This document shows, one piece after another, positions 1 through 10,076 of a stretch of DNA of 64,000 nucleotides. Positions within the stretch are counted from its first letter, which is position 1. The number at the start of each line of letters is the position of its first letter. Both the position numbers and the translations under genes were made by a program. The stretch is taken from assembly GCA_029204225.1 (NCBI GenBank), contig CM055097.1:13564721-13628720 (forward strand), given 5' to 3'. Source of the stretch: Diphasiastrum complanatum. Lineage: Eukaryota > Streptophyta > Lycopodiopsida > Lycopodiales > Lycopodiaceae. The notes beneath the pieces were generated by a model, which worked only from the letters and a program-made list of their open reading frames with translations, did not search any database and had not been told where the DNA came from.

Positions 1-496
1 AAATGGGCCTAAAATGAAAAATGACCCAAATAGTTTAAAATGCAATTTGGTTTAAAACTTTATATAAAGTCAAGTTCTTATGGCACATGGTTTTGGGTGC
101 ACCAAAATCCCTAACCCTAGCTTTGTTCATAAAGAGGGATGTGACACCATTTTGTAATCACTTTTCCTTGAGAAGAGAGAGAGAGAGAGAGTATCTACTC
201 CTACTATTCTTGCTTTTTGTGTGGATTACTCCTATTTTCTTGTGTATGATTGATTGTAGACGATGAATGCTTGTTTGTTGTTGTTAATCATGCTATGACA
301 TTCTTGAATGATCTTTAGCACTTTCCTTCATCCAACTAATCCACAAAATCACACTCAAGCAAAATAGGTGTTAGTAAATTCCCTTTGAAAGAGATCGTTA
401 GGATCCATTAGGTAGGTTTCCTTTCCATTGTTCACCTCCCTTGAGAAGATCAACCTCAAGAGGAGAAGATCTAGAGCCGTTGATGCCTAGATAAGC
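1..496 (-). repeat. Inverted copy of the monomer end (T tail + CT tract + leader)
   Basis: This segment is the reverse complement of 19790-20285, with no net insertion or deletion: position 1 pairs with 20285 and 496 with 19790. It includes the (AG)9 tract at 174-191, which is the complement of the (CT)9 tract at 20095-20112. At 496/497 the sequence switches abruptly to the forward leader that normally follows the CT tract (equivalent to 20132/20133), with a single shared C at the join. The segment is therefore an inversion or foldback junction at the left edge of the array, not a separate element. Confidence 0.9.
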
Positions 497-649
497 AAAA
501 TGGTGTCACATCCCTCTTTATGAACAAAGCTAGGGTTAGGGATTTTGGTGCACCCAAAACCATGTGCCATAAGAACTTGACTTTATATAAAGTTTTAAAC
601 CAAATTGCATTTTAAACTATTTGGGTCATTTTTCATTTTAGGCCCATTT
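1..649. repeat. Inverted repeat (arms 1-153 and 497-649)
   Basis: Bases 1-153 are the reverse complement of 497-649, separated by a 343-bp loop. The left arm is cut by the window edge, so the true palindrome may be much longer. The arms are the conserved leader sequence that follows each CT microsatellite elsewhere in the array. Confidence 0.88.
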
Positions 650-2652
650 GAGCATAGATCTACTTTTACTTCTCGTGCCATAGGCTGACAAGTACAATGC
701 ACCTTCTACAAGTGTCTAACGTTACATTATAGGTAGATCTAAATCCCTATGCCGTCTCGGCCATGATTTTATTTCCGTCCCCATAAAATGTGTTGGTGAG
801 GCATTCGGCTTTGTTTTTGCTCATTTTATTTTCGCAACTTGTCGACTTCTCTGGCATTGGTGTTCCCGGTACACATGGATTTTGGAATCTGTGAGACTGT
901 GATTTGTCGACGCTCCTTAACGTAGTTTGGCCGCTCGACTCCGTCGCTTGATATTCGTTATGCGCTTTTAGTGGCTGGAATCCGTTAGAAGAATCTTCAT
1001 GAGAATGATCTAACACGTCCCCACTATTGTGAATATGGTGACAGTCCCTTGGCACCTGCATATGTCTTCGGCGTTGGCATGTGTGGCAATGTGAGACCGT
1101 GGCGAAGGAAGGTGAAAAAGGGGTATAGACAAGAGGGGGGTGAGAATCGACGAAAATTGAGGAAAAAAAATTTACAACAAAATTTAACTTTAGAGGGGGG
1201 AACCAGAGAGAGTGACTGAGGAAATAAAAGAAAAATAAGAAAGATAAAATGAAACGAAGGGTCAAAAACTAGAAAATAAAAGTGAATCCTTCAACGCTTT
1301 TTGTGGACTTCTTTTTCTTGTTTTTAATTTTCTTCAAATAGTCTTTTTTTTTGAAAGATACAGATGATAGTTACATGCTTCATGAAGCCTTCTCAAGTTG
1401 TTTTCCATTCGTATCTTTGGCATCTCGGATCTGACTCGGCCATGATTTTATTTTTGTCGCCGTAAAATGTGTTGGTGAGGCGTTGGGCTTTGTTTTTGCT
1501 CATTGGCCGGTCCACAACTTGTCGACTTGTCTGGCATTGGTGTTCCCGGTACATATGGATTCTGGAATTTGTGAGACTGTGATTTGTTGACGCTCCTTAC
1601 CGTAGTTTGGCGGCTCGACTCCGACGCTTCATATTTGTTATGCTCTTGTAGTAGCTGGAATCCGTTAGAAGAATCTTCATGAGAATCTTCTAACACGCCC
1701 CCACTATTGTGAATTTGGTGACAGTCCCTTGGGAGGAAATAAAAGAAAAAAAAGAAAGATAAAATGAAACGAAGGGTGAAAAACAAGAAAATAAAAGTGA
1801 GTCCTTCGATGCTTTTTGTGGAGTTCTTTTTCTTGTTTTCTATTTTCTTCAAATAGGTTTTCTTTTGAAAGATACAGATGATAGTTACATGCTTCATGAA
1901 ACCTTCTCAAGTTGTTTTCCCTTCGTATCTTCGGCATCTTGGATCCGACGGTGGGTTTGAGTAAGCATGTGGACGAGTCGGAACCACAATGAGCTGCACG
2001 TGGTGGATTGCGAGTGGATTGGGCCAAACGTTGGGTACATATTTTTCAGGAATCTCGTCGTATACCATGGTTCCAACCTCGTGATATTGACAAAAAACAT
2101 TGCCAATAGGCGATGGTAGGTTCAGTATAGAAGGATTTGATCCTCGATGGCCGTCGTCTTGAAGGCTTTATTGGGGTTGAAGCAGAACTCGCCAAAGTAT
2201 AAATCCCATCTGGTATCCACTTAGAAGCATCTCCACATTATAGTAGGCTTCCATAACAATGGGATCTAGAGAATTAGTTGCGTCGGTCATGAACCGGTTG
2301 AGGGCCCTGGTGAAGTCGACCGTTATTTTCCAACCCTGTTCAAACATTATTAGTGGCCAATTGTAGCCCCCGACCCCCGACGCTTAGCCTGGGAGTCTTC
2401 AGTTTCATCCATGATCATCTGCGGGGCATGGGTTGATAAGTTGTGTCTGCCCTTAATGTCATCGGAGCTGTGAGATATTCCTTTATGAGCTTGGTGCATG
2501 AGCACTGCGTTCCACCATTATGGTTGAGGGTCCAGAAGGGCCAGGAGATTGGCCAGTGTTCGCTTGAGGGGCTCATCGAGCTTTTTGGATAACTTGTAGC
2601 CGCCTCTTCTCTTGACATCGAGATACTTTTTGACAAAGAGGATCAGCTGCTC
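650..2652 (-). pseudogene. Block K copy, A monomer of unit 1: degenerate coding-like region
   Basis: This is a minus-strand region that recurs in every monomer and keeps recognisable open stretches (747-1265, 1448-1897, 1894-2106, 2415-2636 on the minus strand), interrupted by stops and frameshifts. Here it is internally duplicated: the stretch starting near 757 starts again near 1435, a tandem duplication of about 680 bp, and the second copy then has a deletion near 1732. Low-complexity Phe/Leu-rich stretches at 1100-1330 are probably non-coding. I do not recognise a protein family. The block is truncated at about 2652, where it joins block X, so the part encoding the N-terminal half seen in B monomers is missing. 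Confidence 0.45.
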
Positions 2653-2974
2653 CTTCATTTAGATTTTTTACCACCAAGTTATGATCATTCAACAAGAAAT
2701 CTACGCTTTGCCCTTTACGACAACCTTAATGTTGTCCAACTAAAAATTGTAGAAACCAAAAAACACAACAAAATTAAAGACCTTCAATTTATTTAATTAT
2801 TTTTTGGATGATCATATGAACAATGTTTAAGGTACACAATACTAGCTAGCTATATAGAGAATTCCAAACCATCTAAAAACGTATTAGGAGATCAGATTAA
2901 AGGAATTCTAGCTTATGTATTAGTTCATTGAAGATTCGACAAGAAATCATTTTAAATATTTGATGGTGACTAAG
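2653..2974. repeat. Block X, left flank of the copia insertion (unit 1)
   Basis: AT-rich sequence found at 2653-2974, 22289-22610 and 41968-42289, and again uninterrupted in monomer C at 59063-59360. I see no gene in it. Its last bases are the left copy of the copia target-site duplication (2968-2972, or 2966-2974 if nine bases are counted). Confidence 0.8.
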
Positions 2975-3753
2975 TTAGAATTAAAGTAGAATCATTGTGG
3001 ATCAGCTAAGGAATTGGACCAGTTTATAGCCTGCAGCCATAACTTGCAAGGAGATGGAAAGAAGAGGAGATCTCGCGGGTCTGTTCGCGCGCGGAAGAGG
3101 AGTCCCCTCTTAGTGTTCTAAGGTGGGTCAGCGGCTGCAAGGAGTGAAGACAGTGCACGGATCATCGGATCAGTTTCCATCATGATCAACGATAGAGATC
3201 GAACCTCTAGCATTGAATTTGGACCATCGAATCCAAGAGAACCAGTGGCTTGTTTTTAAAAGAGCCTTGAAGGTGGCAGAAGGGCGTTGAAAGACAAATC
3301 AGGCTTCAACTTCAATAGAAATTTTCTTATTGAAAGTTGAGTTGGGTCCAAATTCACTGAAGCTTGAAGTCTTTTCAAACTGAAGAAATAGTTCAAAAAG
3401 TGAAAAACCCCTTAAATCCACCTCCTTTATCCGTTTTGACCCAAACGAAAGGCTATAACCTCCAAACGACGGGCACCCGGACTGTACCTGCAAGTACGAT
3501 ACAGCAAAACAGAGTGATTGCAGTGGAGATAGTTCTCGGAGTGTGCCAAAAGTGATTTCACCATTCTATTGGGCACATAGTTGGGAGTTGATGACTGAGT
3601 GCATTTCGGAAGGTGACGCCGATTTGGCTTTCAAATTTGTGGAAAAGCGGCGAGTGGCCTGGTAAGGGAAAAAATGCAGGTCAACTTTTAACATCACAGT
3701 TGGCCTTGGCATACTGCTTTCAGCCTACGGCAGAAGTTTCAAGCAGTTCTGCG
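2973..3753 (+). other. Copia 5' remnant and leader with hairpin potential
   Basis: The first 27 bp match the start of the 3' LTR; after 2999 the similarity stops. I find no plausible initiator-Met tRNA primer-binding site. The leader holds a 12-bp inverted repeat (3214-3225 with 3345-3356) enclosing a second imperfect hairpin (3307-3317 with 3328-3339), a position compatible with an RNA packaging or dimerisation structure. An open stretch from 3613 runs in frame into the gag start at 3754. Confidence 0.55.
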
Positions 3754-4425
3754 ATGGCAAACATGGGAGAGTCCATTTTGAGTGAAAGTAGCAAATTGGA
3801 CGGGATTTACAACTATGCAGTGTGGAAATTCAAAATGAAAAACAAGAAAGATGTGGGAAGTCATCAGAGTTGATGAGAGAAGACCGTTAAATGAAGCAGA
3901 TATCAAAGTGTTCGACAAAAAAAAGAGGAGGATCACATCATTACCCACATTTGTGATGTTGTTACACCCAAACAAGCATCAATGAGGGATGACCAGAATC
4001 AACACAATGAGGGATGAACTGCATTCTATTCTAAGCGCATACGTGATGTGGAGCTGGTGAACAATGCATTGTGCGGCATTGCAGAACCCTATCAGATGTT
4101 TGTGAGCATAATAGCATCAAGAGAAAGATTGCCAACCTTTGACGAGCTCACAGGAATCTTGATGCAGAGAGAGCAACGGCGAGAAATGGTGAAAGCTAGA
4201 CATGAGAATACTGATGATCAGGCACTTGCGACACGCCAAAAACAAGGCAAGGGCAAGGGCAAGAAGAACTTTAAACAGCAATTTTCCAACTCTCGGGAGG
4301 ATGAGGGATCTTCCAGTAAGACCAAGAAGAAAGGCAAGTGCTTCCATTGTGGTAAAAAGGGCCATTGGAAGAGTGAATATCGCAAATTCTTGGCGAAACA
4401 AGGCAAGGAGAACCAAAACAAGCAG
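3754..4425 (+). pseudogene. gag: Copia gag (nucleocapsid), broken, copy 1
   Basis: Gag would form the virus-like particle. The ATG at 3754 opens the usual copia gag N-terminus (KLDG...W motif, residues about 14-27). A frameshift just after 3850 ends this frame at 3873; the protein resumes at 4048 in another frame with the conserved C-terminal half, a Lys-rich segment and the zinc knuckle. The knuckle is C-x2-C-x4-H-x4-Y: the last Cys is Tyr (TAT, 4378-4380), which should abolish zinc binding. Another frameshift near 4425 separates gag from protease. This copy alone lacks nine bases (three codons) near 3852 that copies 2 and 3 keep. Confidence 0.9.
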
Positions 4426-6006
4426 GTAACCTTGTCAATGAGGGTGAGATTGAAGACTCTAGCATCTTCATATCTACACTGTCATCCAATCAAGATGATC
4501 AAGCGTGGTATATTGACTTGGGAGCCACAAGACACATGACGGGTAACAAGAATTGGTTCAGTAGCTTGAAAGTTTTGGATAATGGAACGTCCGTTTCACA
4601 AGCAACTGGCGATGTGTGCAAGATCAAGGGGATAGGCACCGTTTCAATCCAACTACCTGATGGCAAAAGCAAGATGATCAGGGAGGTACTTTACGTACCA
4701 GGTTTGAAGAAAAATCTACTTTCTATTGGAGTCATTACTGATCAAAAGTTGAAAGTAGAATTCACCCATGATCGTTGCTTTGTGAAGGATGTGAACCAAA
4801 AGTTCAAAGTTATTGCTGATGGAGTGTGGGAGCCCAATACAAAATTGTACAGGTTGAATGCTACAATCAACGGGCAACATGGACTGGTATCGTCCATTCC
4901 ATCGCAAACTGAGTTGTGGCATAAGAGGCTTGGTCACTTGAACTTGGGAAGCCTCAGTTTGATGAGAAAATTGGAGATGGTAACAAGATTGCCTACCACA
5001 GAAGACCACTTGAAATCGATGTGCGATCCATGTGTATATAGGAAGCAGCATCAAGAGAAGTTCAATAAAGGTGGTGTTGCAAGAGCAAAGAACATCCTGG
5101 ATTTAATCCACACAGATTTATGCGGGCCTATGAGAACCATGTCCTTAGGTAAAGCCTTCTATTTCATGACCTTTATTGATGATATGTCACGTAAGACGTG
5201 GATCTACTTCTTGAAGAAGAAATCAGATGCATTTGACAATTTCAAGAGCTTCAAAGCATTGGGAAAAAAATCAGACAGGTAGGAAGATCAAAGTCCTAAG
5301 ATCAACTAGTGGAGGTGAGTACAAGTCTAATGACTTCAATGATCTTTGTGATCAATGTGGGATTAAAAGACAAATTACGCAAGCTCATACTCATGATCTC
5401 AATGGTGTAACTGAGCGCAAGAATTGTACGATTGTGGAAAGTGCCAGATCTATGCTAGCTGAGATGAAACTACCAAAAGATTTGTGGTCAGAAGCATGCA
5501 GTACGGCAGTCTATCTTCAAAATAGAAGTCCTACCATTGCCATACCAAAGATAACACTTGAGGAAGCATTAGCGAAGAAGAAGCCAAAGGTGAACCACTT
5601 GTGAATATTTGGATGTAAGGCCTTTGTACACATTCCTAAGGAAGAGAGACGTAAACTTGATGTGAAAGCTATCAAGTGTATATTCCTAGGATATGATGAA
5701 CATGTGAAGGGCTATAGATGTTTTGATCCAGTGGAAAACAAAATCCATGTAAGCCGTGATGTTATGTTTGATGAATCCAAGATGTATGAAGACGAGGATG
5801 CTGAGAAGATAGACACATCCAATGGGAAAGATGGTATAGTGAGGATACCTCCTGATGATGATCCATTCATTGACCTTCCAAGTGATGAACATGAGGACAC
5901 ATCTCAAGATACTACTACTCAACCCCAAGAGACAGATTGGAGAGGTAGAGACAAACCTTTTGGTGCAAGAAGGATTGAAGTTGCAAGTGACAAATGCCAA
6001 GGATAA
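4426..6006 (+). pseudogene. pol: Copia protease and integrase, broken, copy 1
   Basis: The protease region reads D-L-G where copia proteases have D-S/T-G (Leu codon 4518-4520), so the catalytic motif is altered. The integrase zinc-binding H-x-H/C-x2-C region (about 4910-5050) is present, followed by the HTD of the first catalytic Asp near 5118. A frameshift falls at the A7 run 5264-5270. The second catalytic Asp of DDE is replaced by Thr (ACT 5305-5307), and the Glu follows at exact D-x35-E spacing. An in-frame TGA at 5602-5604 lies before the conserved FGCKAFVHIP segment, consistent with a CGA-to-TGA change. The frame closes at 6006. All these lesions are shared by the three copies. Confidence 0.9.
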
Positions 6007-7729
6007 GGATGTACCGTGGGATACATTTTCATCAGGAAGCCGATCACCTGACAGGAAGCTCCCCAATGGTTTGAGAGATTTTTGGAGAGCCGTGACATGG
6101 ATGACTTTCCAGGATCATCTAGCCAGAGAGAGCTACAAAGATCAACAAGAGAGAAGACACAACCTGAAACGTATGAAGCAAATTATGCTCTCTTATCTAG
6201 CATTATTCAAAGCAAAGAACCTTCGACTTATGGTGAAGCGAAGGATGATGACATTTGGGTCAAGGCCATGGGAGAGGAGATGGAGTCAATTGCTAAGCAT
6301 AGCACATGGGACTTAGTAGAACCACCAGTTGGCAAGAAACCCATTGGTTGAAAATGGGTATACATGACTAAGTACCATGCAGATGGAAGTATAGCAAAGC
6401 ACAAGGCAAGATTGGTGATCAAAGGGTATGCACAAAGTAAAGGCATTGACTATGAGGAGACCTTTGTGCCAGTATGTAAGTGGAATACTCTACCCCTACT
6501 TGTTGCTTTAGCTTCACATTTTGGTTGGCCTTTGCATCAGATGGATGTAAAATCTGCTTTCAAAAATGGTGAGTTAGAAGAAGAGGTGTTCATGGATCAA
6601 CCTGAAGGCTTTGTAGCGAAGGGATAGGAAAATAAAGTATGTCACTTGAAGAAAGCGCTTCATGGTCTTAAACACGCACCACGTGCATGGTATAGCAGGA
6701 TTGATGCCTACTTTCGTTCAAAGGGGATGGTGAGAACACATTCTGATCCAAATCTATACATCTTATGCTTTGATGGTATGGTTTCTTTGATTGCTCTTTA
6801 TGTTGATGACCTGATAATTATGGGAATTAATCAAGAGATGATAGACATGATCAAGAAAGACCTCATGGAACAATTTGAGATGACAGATCTCAGCCTGATG
6901 CATTATTGCCTTGGAGTAGAGGTGTGGCAAAAAGGACACGAATTGAGTTTAACACAAGTGAAGTATGTCAAAGAGTTGCTGCACAGGTTTAGGTTGCAGG
7001 ATTGCAAACCAGTGAATACTCCTATTGAACTAGGTAAAAAGGTTTCTAAGCTTGATGAGTCACAATCATTTGATGCTACGCTGTATAGGCAGTTAGTAGG
7101 GAGCTTGATTTACCTTACCACAACTAGACCAGATATATGCTATGTTGTTGGCATTGTAAGTCAGTTTATGGCAGCACCTACGAAAACGCATTGGAAGGCA
7201 TCTAAACGCATTTTGCGTTATGTGAAAGGCACTTCAGATTATGGCTTGATTTACAGGAAGCATGAGGGTTTACCTGAGTTGTGTGGCTATGTGGATGCGG
7301 ATTGGGGAGGTGACTATGATGATCGTAGATCCACCACATGGTATGTATTCCATTTCTGTGGTAGTTGCTTTTCCTGGTCTAGTAAGATCCACCACAGAAG
7401 CAGAGTATAAGGCAATGTGTAGTGCAACACAGGAAGCTATATGGTTGAGACAAATCTTGGAACAAGTTGCCATGAAGCAGAAAAATCCCACAACTGTACA
7501 TAGCGACAGTCAGAGTGGCATTCAGCTAGCAAAGAATCCAGTGTTCCATGCGAAAACCAAACACATTGAGATTCAGTATCACTTTATATGTGAGAGGCTG
7601 CTAAGTCGTGAAATTCATGTTGTTCATTGTAGTACGGAAGAACAACTAGCTGATATTTTCACTAAGCCACTTGTTGGAGAAAAGTTTGATAAGTTTAGAT
7701 CAAAGCCTTCTGTACTTAAAGTTTGTTGA
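6007..7729 (+). pseudogene. pol: Copia reverse transcriptase and RNase H, broken, copy 1
   Basis: RT motifs are easy to follow: KARLVIKGY, the ETFVPV stretch, ALHGLKHAPRAW and the catalytic YVDD at 6799-6810. In-frame stops interrupt it at 6349-6351 (TGA, a Cys in relatives) and 6625-6627 (TAG). RNase H starts with DADWGGDYDDRRST (about 7294-7335); a frameshift near 7385 splits it, and the rest (TEAEYKAM to the terminal KVC) is open in another frame to 7729. The YVDD itself is intact, but no continuous polyprotein can be made. Confidence 0.92.
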
Positions 7730-7783
7730 CTATAAAGCTATGTATATGACTGTATAAAAGGTAGACTCTACTTTAAGAAAGAG

Positions 7784-8057
7784 AGTTAAAATTAAAGTAG
7801 AATCACTGTGCTACTGTAGTGTGGGTCCTATCAGTTGATAAGGATCAATTGGCCTCAACACGAGGCAAGTCGACGGGACACTCGTCCCATCAACGGCAAC
7901 CTGGGTCATGCATGGGTTGCCTGAGTGAAAAACTATATGTACAATGTAATTTCATTTTGAGAAACATAGTTGCTATGTGAGCTTGCTCTGGAGAGTGTTT
8001 TCTGTCTATGTCACTGTGTAGCATGATCTGTGTTCCTGTTTGAAGCAAATTCTAAGT
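7784..8057 (+). repeat. Copia 3' LTR, copy 1
   Basis: The LTR is about 274 bp, starting right after the polypurine tract and ending at the right target-site copy. Terminal bases form an imperfect inverted pair (TTAAAATT / AATTCTAA). It lacks canonical TG...CA ends; AG...GT is read instead. The 5' partner is missing except for 27 bp, so no LTR-LTR age estimate is possible. Confidence 0.75.
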
Positions 8058-8490
8058 GGCTAAGCATAGTTGACGTGACAACTTATGCCATGTACTTCAG
8101 ATACAAGTTGTTATCGTTTACGAATAATATTGAGATATCGAGAATATCGAACTTGGTGGCCAATATTTCTAAGTGTGAAAGCTTAATTTGAAAAACTTAT
8201 TGGTGATGCTCAATTAACGAGATCTAACAACCGGTCCAAAAAACAAGACCCATGGTCGACTGAAAATGTCAAATAAATGTAGTTTGACAAGAGATCAAAA
8301 AAGTATTATCCCTAATCAATGTGTTGTTATGAGAGCAATTGACACCACATATAAGCCTAATGACTTCACCAACTCAGGCATGGATAACACTTCAACGTAC
8401 ATTTGAAACTTTCTTATAAATTATGCTTTTATTCTTGAAAAAAGAATTCCCATAAGAAAAACGAACTTTTTGACAAAAATCAAGAAAATC
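8058..8490. repeat. Block X, right flank of the copia insertion (unit 1)
   Basis: This continues the interrupted block X. It also occurs at 27703-28140, 47398-47840, and twice in monomer C (59361-59810 and 59951-60380). Short open stretches are present, but I see no convincing gene. Confidence 0.75.
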
Positions 8491-9029
8491 CGATCGGTCT
8501 AAAACTAGCAAAGGCGGTAGCTAACAACACAACATATGTTTAAGGGCATTGATTTTACGATGTTTTCTATTCAACAACATACAAAAATAGTAAATGTTTT
8601 TCTATTTGGTCAAAAACCCACATCTATCGGGGCCATCCATCTTTTGCATACAAAAGCATAATCGTATATGTGACAAAACTAATATTAAAAACATACATGG
8701 AATAATGAATACCTTATATTTTGTAAGGTTGCACAATTTTATTTTAAAAAAATTGCATAAGCTACTCACCACCATATGCATTAATTTTAGAAAAGCCAAC
8801 AAAAGCGTTAATCTTAGACTTACTATTTCTAAAAGATCTCAAAAGATACTTATCATCTCTATGAACACGAGCCTAAATCTCAAACTAATGATTTTTGGAA
8901 AGGCGACAACTTATTGCATATGAGCTTAAGGACTCACCCCTTTACATAAATAATGCCTAAAGTTGTTGCTCTCTCTCAGATTTCCTCAAATGGTGTGTCT
9001 CTTCTCTCACTGTACCAGCTGAGCTAGCT
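8491..9029 (+). promoter_or_regulatory. Block P copy upstream of the deleted 2OGD (unit 1)
   Basis: This is nearly the same sequence as 14502-15069, which sits directly upstream of the complete 2OGD start codon. It ends with the same pyrimidine-rich leader and ATG context. It may retain promoter activity, but that is inferred only from conservation between copies. Confidence 0.5.
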
Positions 9030-9211
9030 ATGGTGCCCAATGTACCAGCAAATGATGAAATCATTTTGTAGTAGACCCTAGCTAGTTAATTGATGTTATA
9101 TCTACTTGTTTGTGCTTTGGAGGTGACGAGTAAGGATCTTTTTCCGAGTGTAGTCAATAGGGTGGTAAAAAACAACAACAAGTGTCGCTCATCAATCACC
9201 TTTATAAAGGT
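9030..9211 (+). pseudogene. Internally deleted 2OGD: exon 1 head fused to intron 2 end and exon 3 head (unit 1)
   Basis: The ATG at 9030 and the following codons match the first nine codons of the full gene at 15070. At a short shared ATGAT motif the sequence jumps into the end of intron 2, giving a stop at 9069-9071 (13 codons). The exon 3 acceptor AG and about 88 bases of exon 3 follow from 9123 and then stop matching at about 9211. Exon 2, with the HxD iron ligands, is gone. This copy also changes the exon 3 iron-binding His to Asn; the other three copies keep His. It cannot encode an enzyme, though it remains in sense orientation behind a copied upstream block. Confidence 0.88.
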
Positions 9212-9999
9212 TTTGATTGGTCAATATGTAAGAAAAAATTGAGAAAAATATATATAAATAATCTTTAAAGAGGGTCTGTTTTGGATTTAGAACTCCTCTA
9301 ATCCTTGGGATATTGTGAATACAAATTTATGGAAACACATTTCCAATGCAGAGAATTTAGTTCTTGGAGAGTACTGAAATCAGGTGTATGTCCTCTTACC
9401 AGTCATGAGAGAGAGAATGTAATACAGAATTTGATTTAAAAAAATCATGAATCATTAGAAAAAGTTATTTCCAATATTAGAATAGAATCTGAATAGATGC
9501 AAGTAATATTGCATTCTATTCATTCGAGGAATATAGATGTGGAACTATTGACAAAGAAGTCTAAAAACTACAAACAAAAGCGACAATCTTGCAAGGATAT
9601 TCAAAATCTCTCAAGAGGAGGTTATTTGAACAGAAGGAGCCGTGCATCCAGTTACGTTTTTGGGTTGGGTTGATACTCTTCTTGGATCTTGGTTTTTCAC
9701 TTATCTAGGCATCAATGGCTCTAGATCTTCTCCTCTTGAGGTTGATCTTCTCAAGGGAGGTGAACAATGGAAAGGAAACCTACCTAATGGATCCTAATGA
9801 TCTCTTCCAAAGGCGATTTACTAACACCTATTTTGCTTGAGTGTGATTTTGGGGATTAGTTGGATGAAGAAAAGTGCTAATGATCATTCAAGAATGTGAT
9901 AGCATGACTAACAACAACAAACAATCATTCATCATCTACAATCAATCATACACAAGAAAATAGGAGTACTTCACACAAAAAGCAAGAATGGTAGGAGGA

Positions 10000-10001
<2 letters not shown>
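9212..10001 (+). repeat. Block T copy (unit 1, A monomer)
   Basis: This is the tail block that precedes each CT tract; it matches the end of the B monomer (about 19370-20094) after a deletion. It holds a degraded plus-strand coding-like segment near 9490-9670. Nearest the CT tract is a conserved, non-coding-looking stretch from about 9710. Confidence 0.7.

Positions 10002-10075
<74 letters not shown>
10002..10075. repeat. CT microsatellite, (CT)~37
   Basis: A pure CT run at the A/B monomer junction of unit 1. The open frames through it (Ser-Leu or Arg-Glu repeats) are artefacts of the dinucleotide repeat. Confidence 0.97.

Positions 10076-10076
<1 letters not shown>

Larger units (their letters stand above)
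2975..8055 (+). mobile_element. Defective Ty1/copia LTR retrotransposon, copy 1
   Basis: The element is about 5.1 kb and has gag, protease, integrase, reverse transcriptase and RNase H in that order, which is the copia order (integrase before RT). The 3' LTR is about 274 bp (7784-8057). The 5' side keeps only the first 27 bp of it (2973-2999). Flanking repeats are gRcta (5 bp, ends AG...GT) or gtgRctaag (9 bp, ends TTAG...CTAA); microhomology makes both readings possible. The 5-bp reading fits copia integrases. A purine-rich tract at about 7775-7785 abuts the 3' LTR as expected. Multiple stops and frameshifts make it non-autonomous. An empty target site is preserved at 59351-59370. Confidence 0.95.

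Noticed and set aside
520-545. Telomere-like AGGGTTAGGG in the leader
   Set aside because: Only about one and a half units, at a fixed place inside the monomer leader; not a telomeric array.
1120-1340. Phe/Leu-rich minus-strand frame as a membrane protein
   Set aside because: It comes from A/T-rich, low-complexity sequence that varies in frame between copies; no consistent protein is kept.
4117-4489. Minus-strand open frames opposite copia gag and pol
   Set aside because: They are shadows of the plus-strand retroelement genes, which have clear conserved motifs.
2975-8055. Mutator-like DNA transposon because of a possible 9-bp target repeat
   Set aside because: The inside is clearly copia with an adjacent polypurine tract and a 3' LTR; a 5-bp reading of the same flanks fits copia.
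8594-8923. 109-codon plus-strand frame in block P as a gene
   Set aside because: It lies in the 2OGD upstream region, is AT-rich, and is broken in the copies at 14.6 and 34.3 kb; no recognisable protein features.
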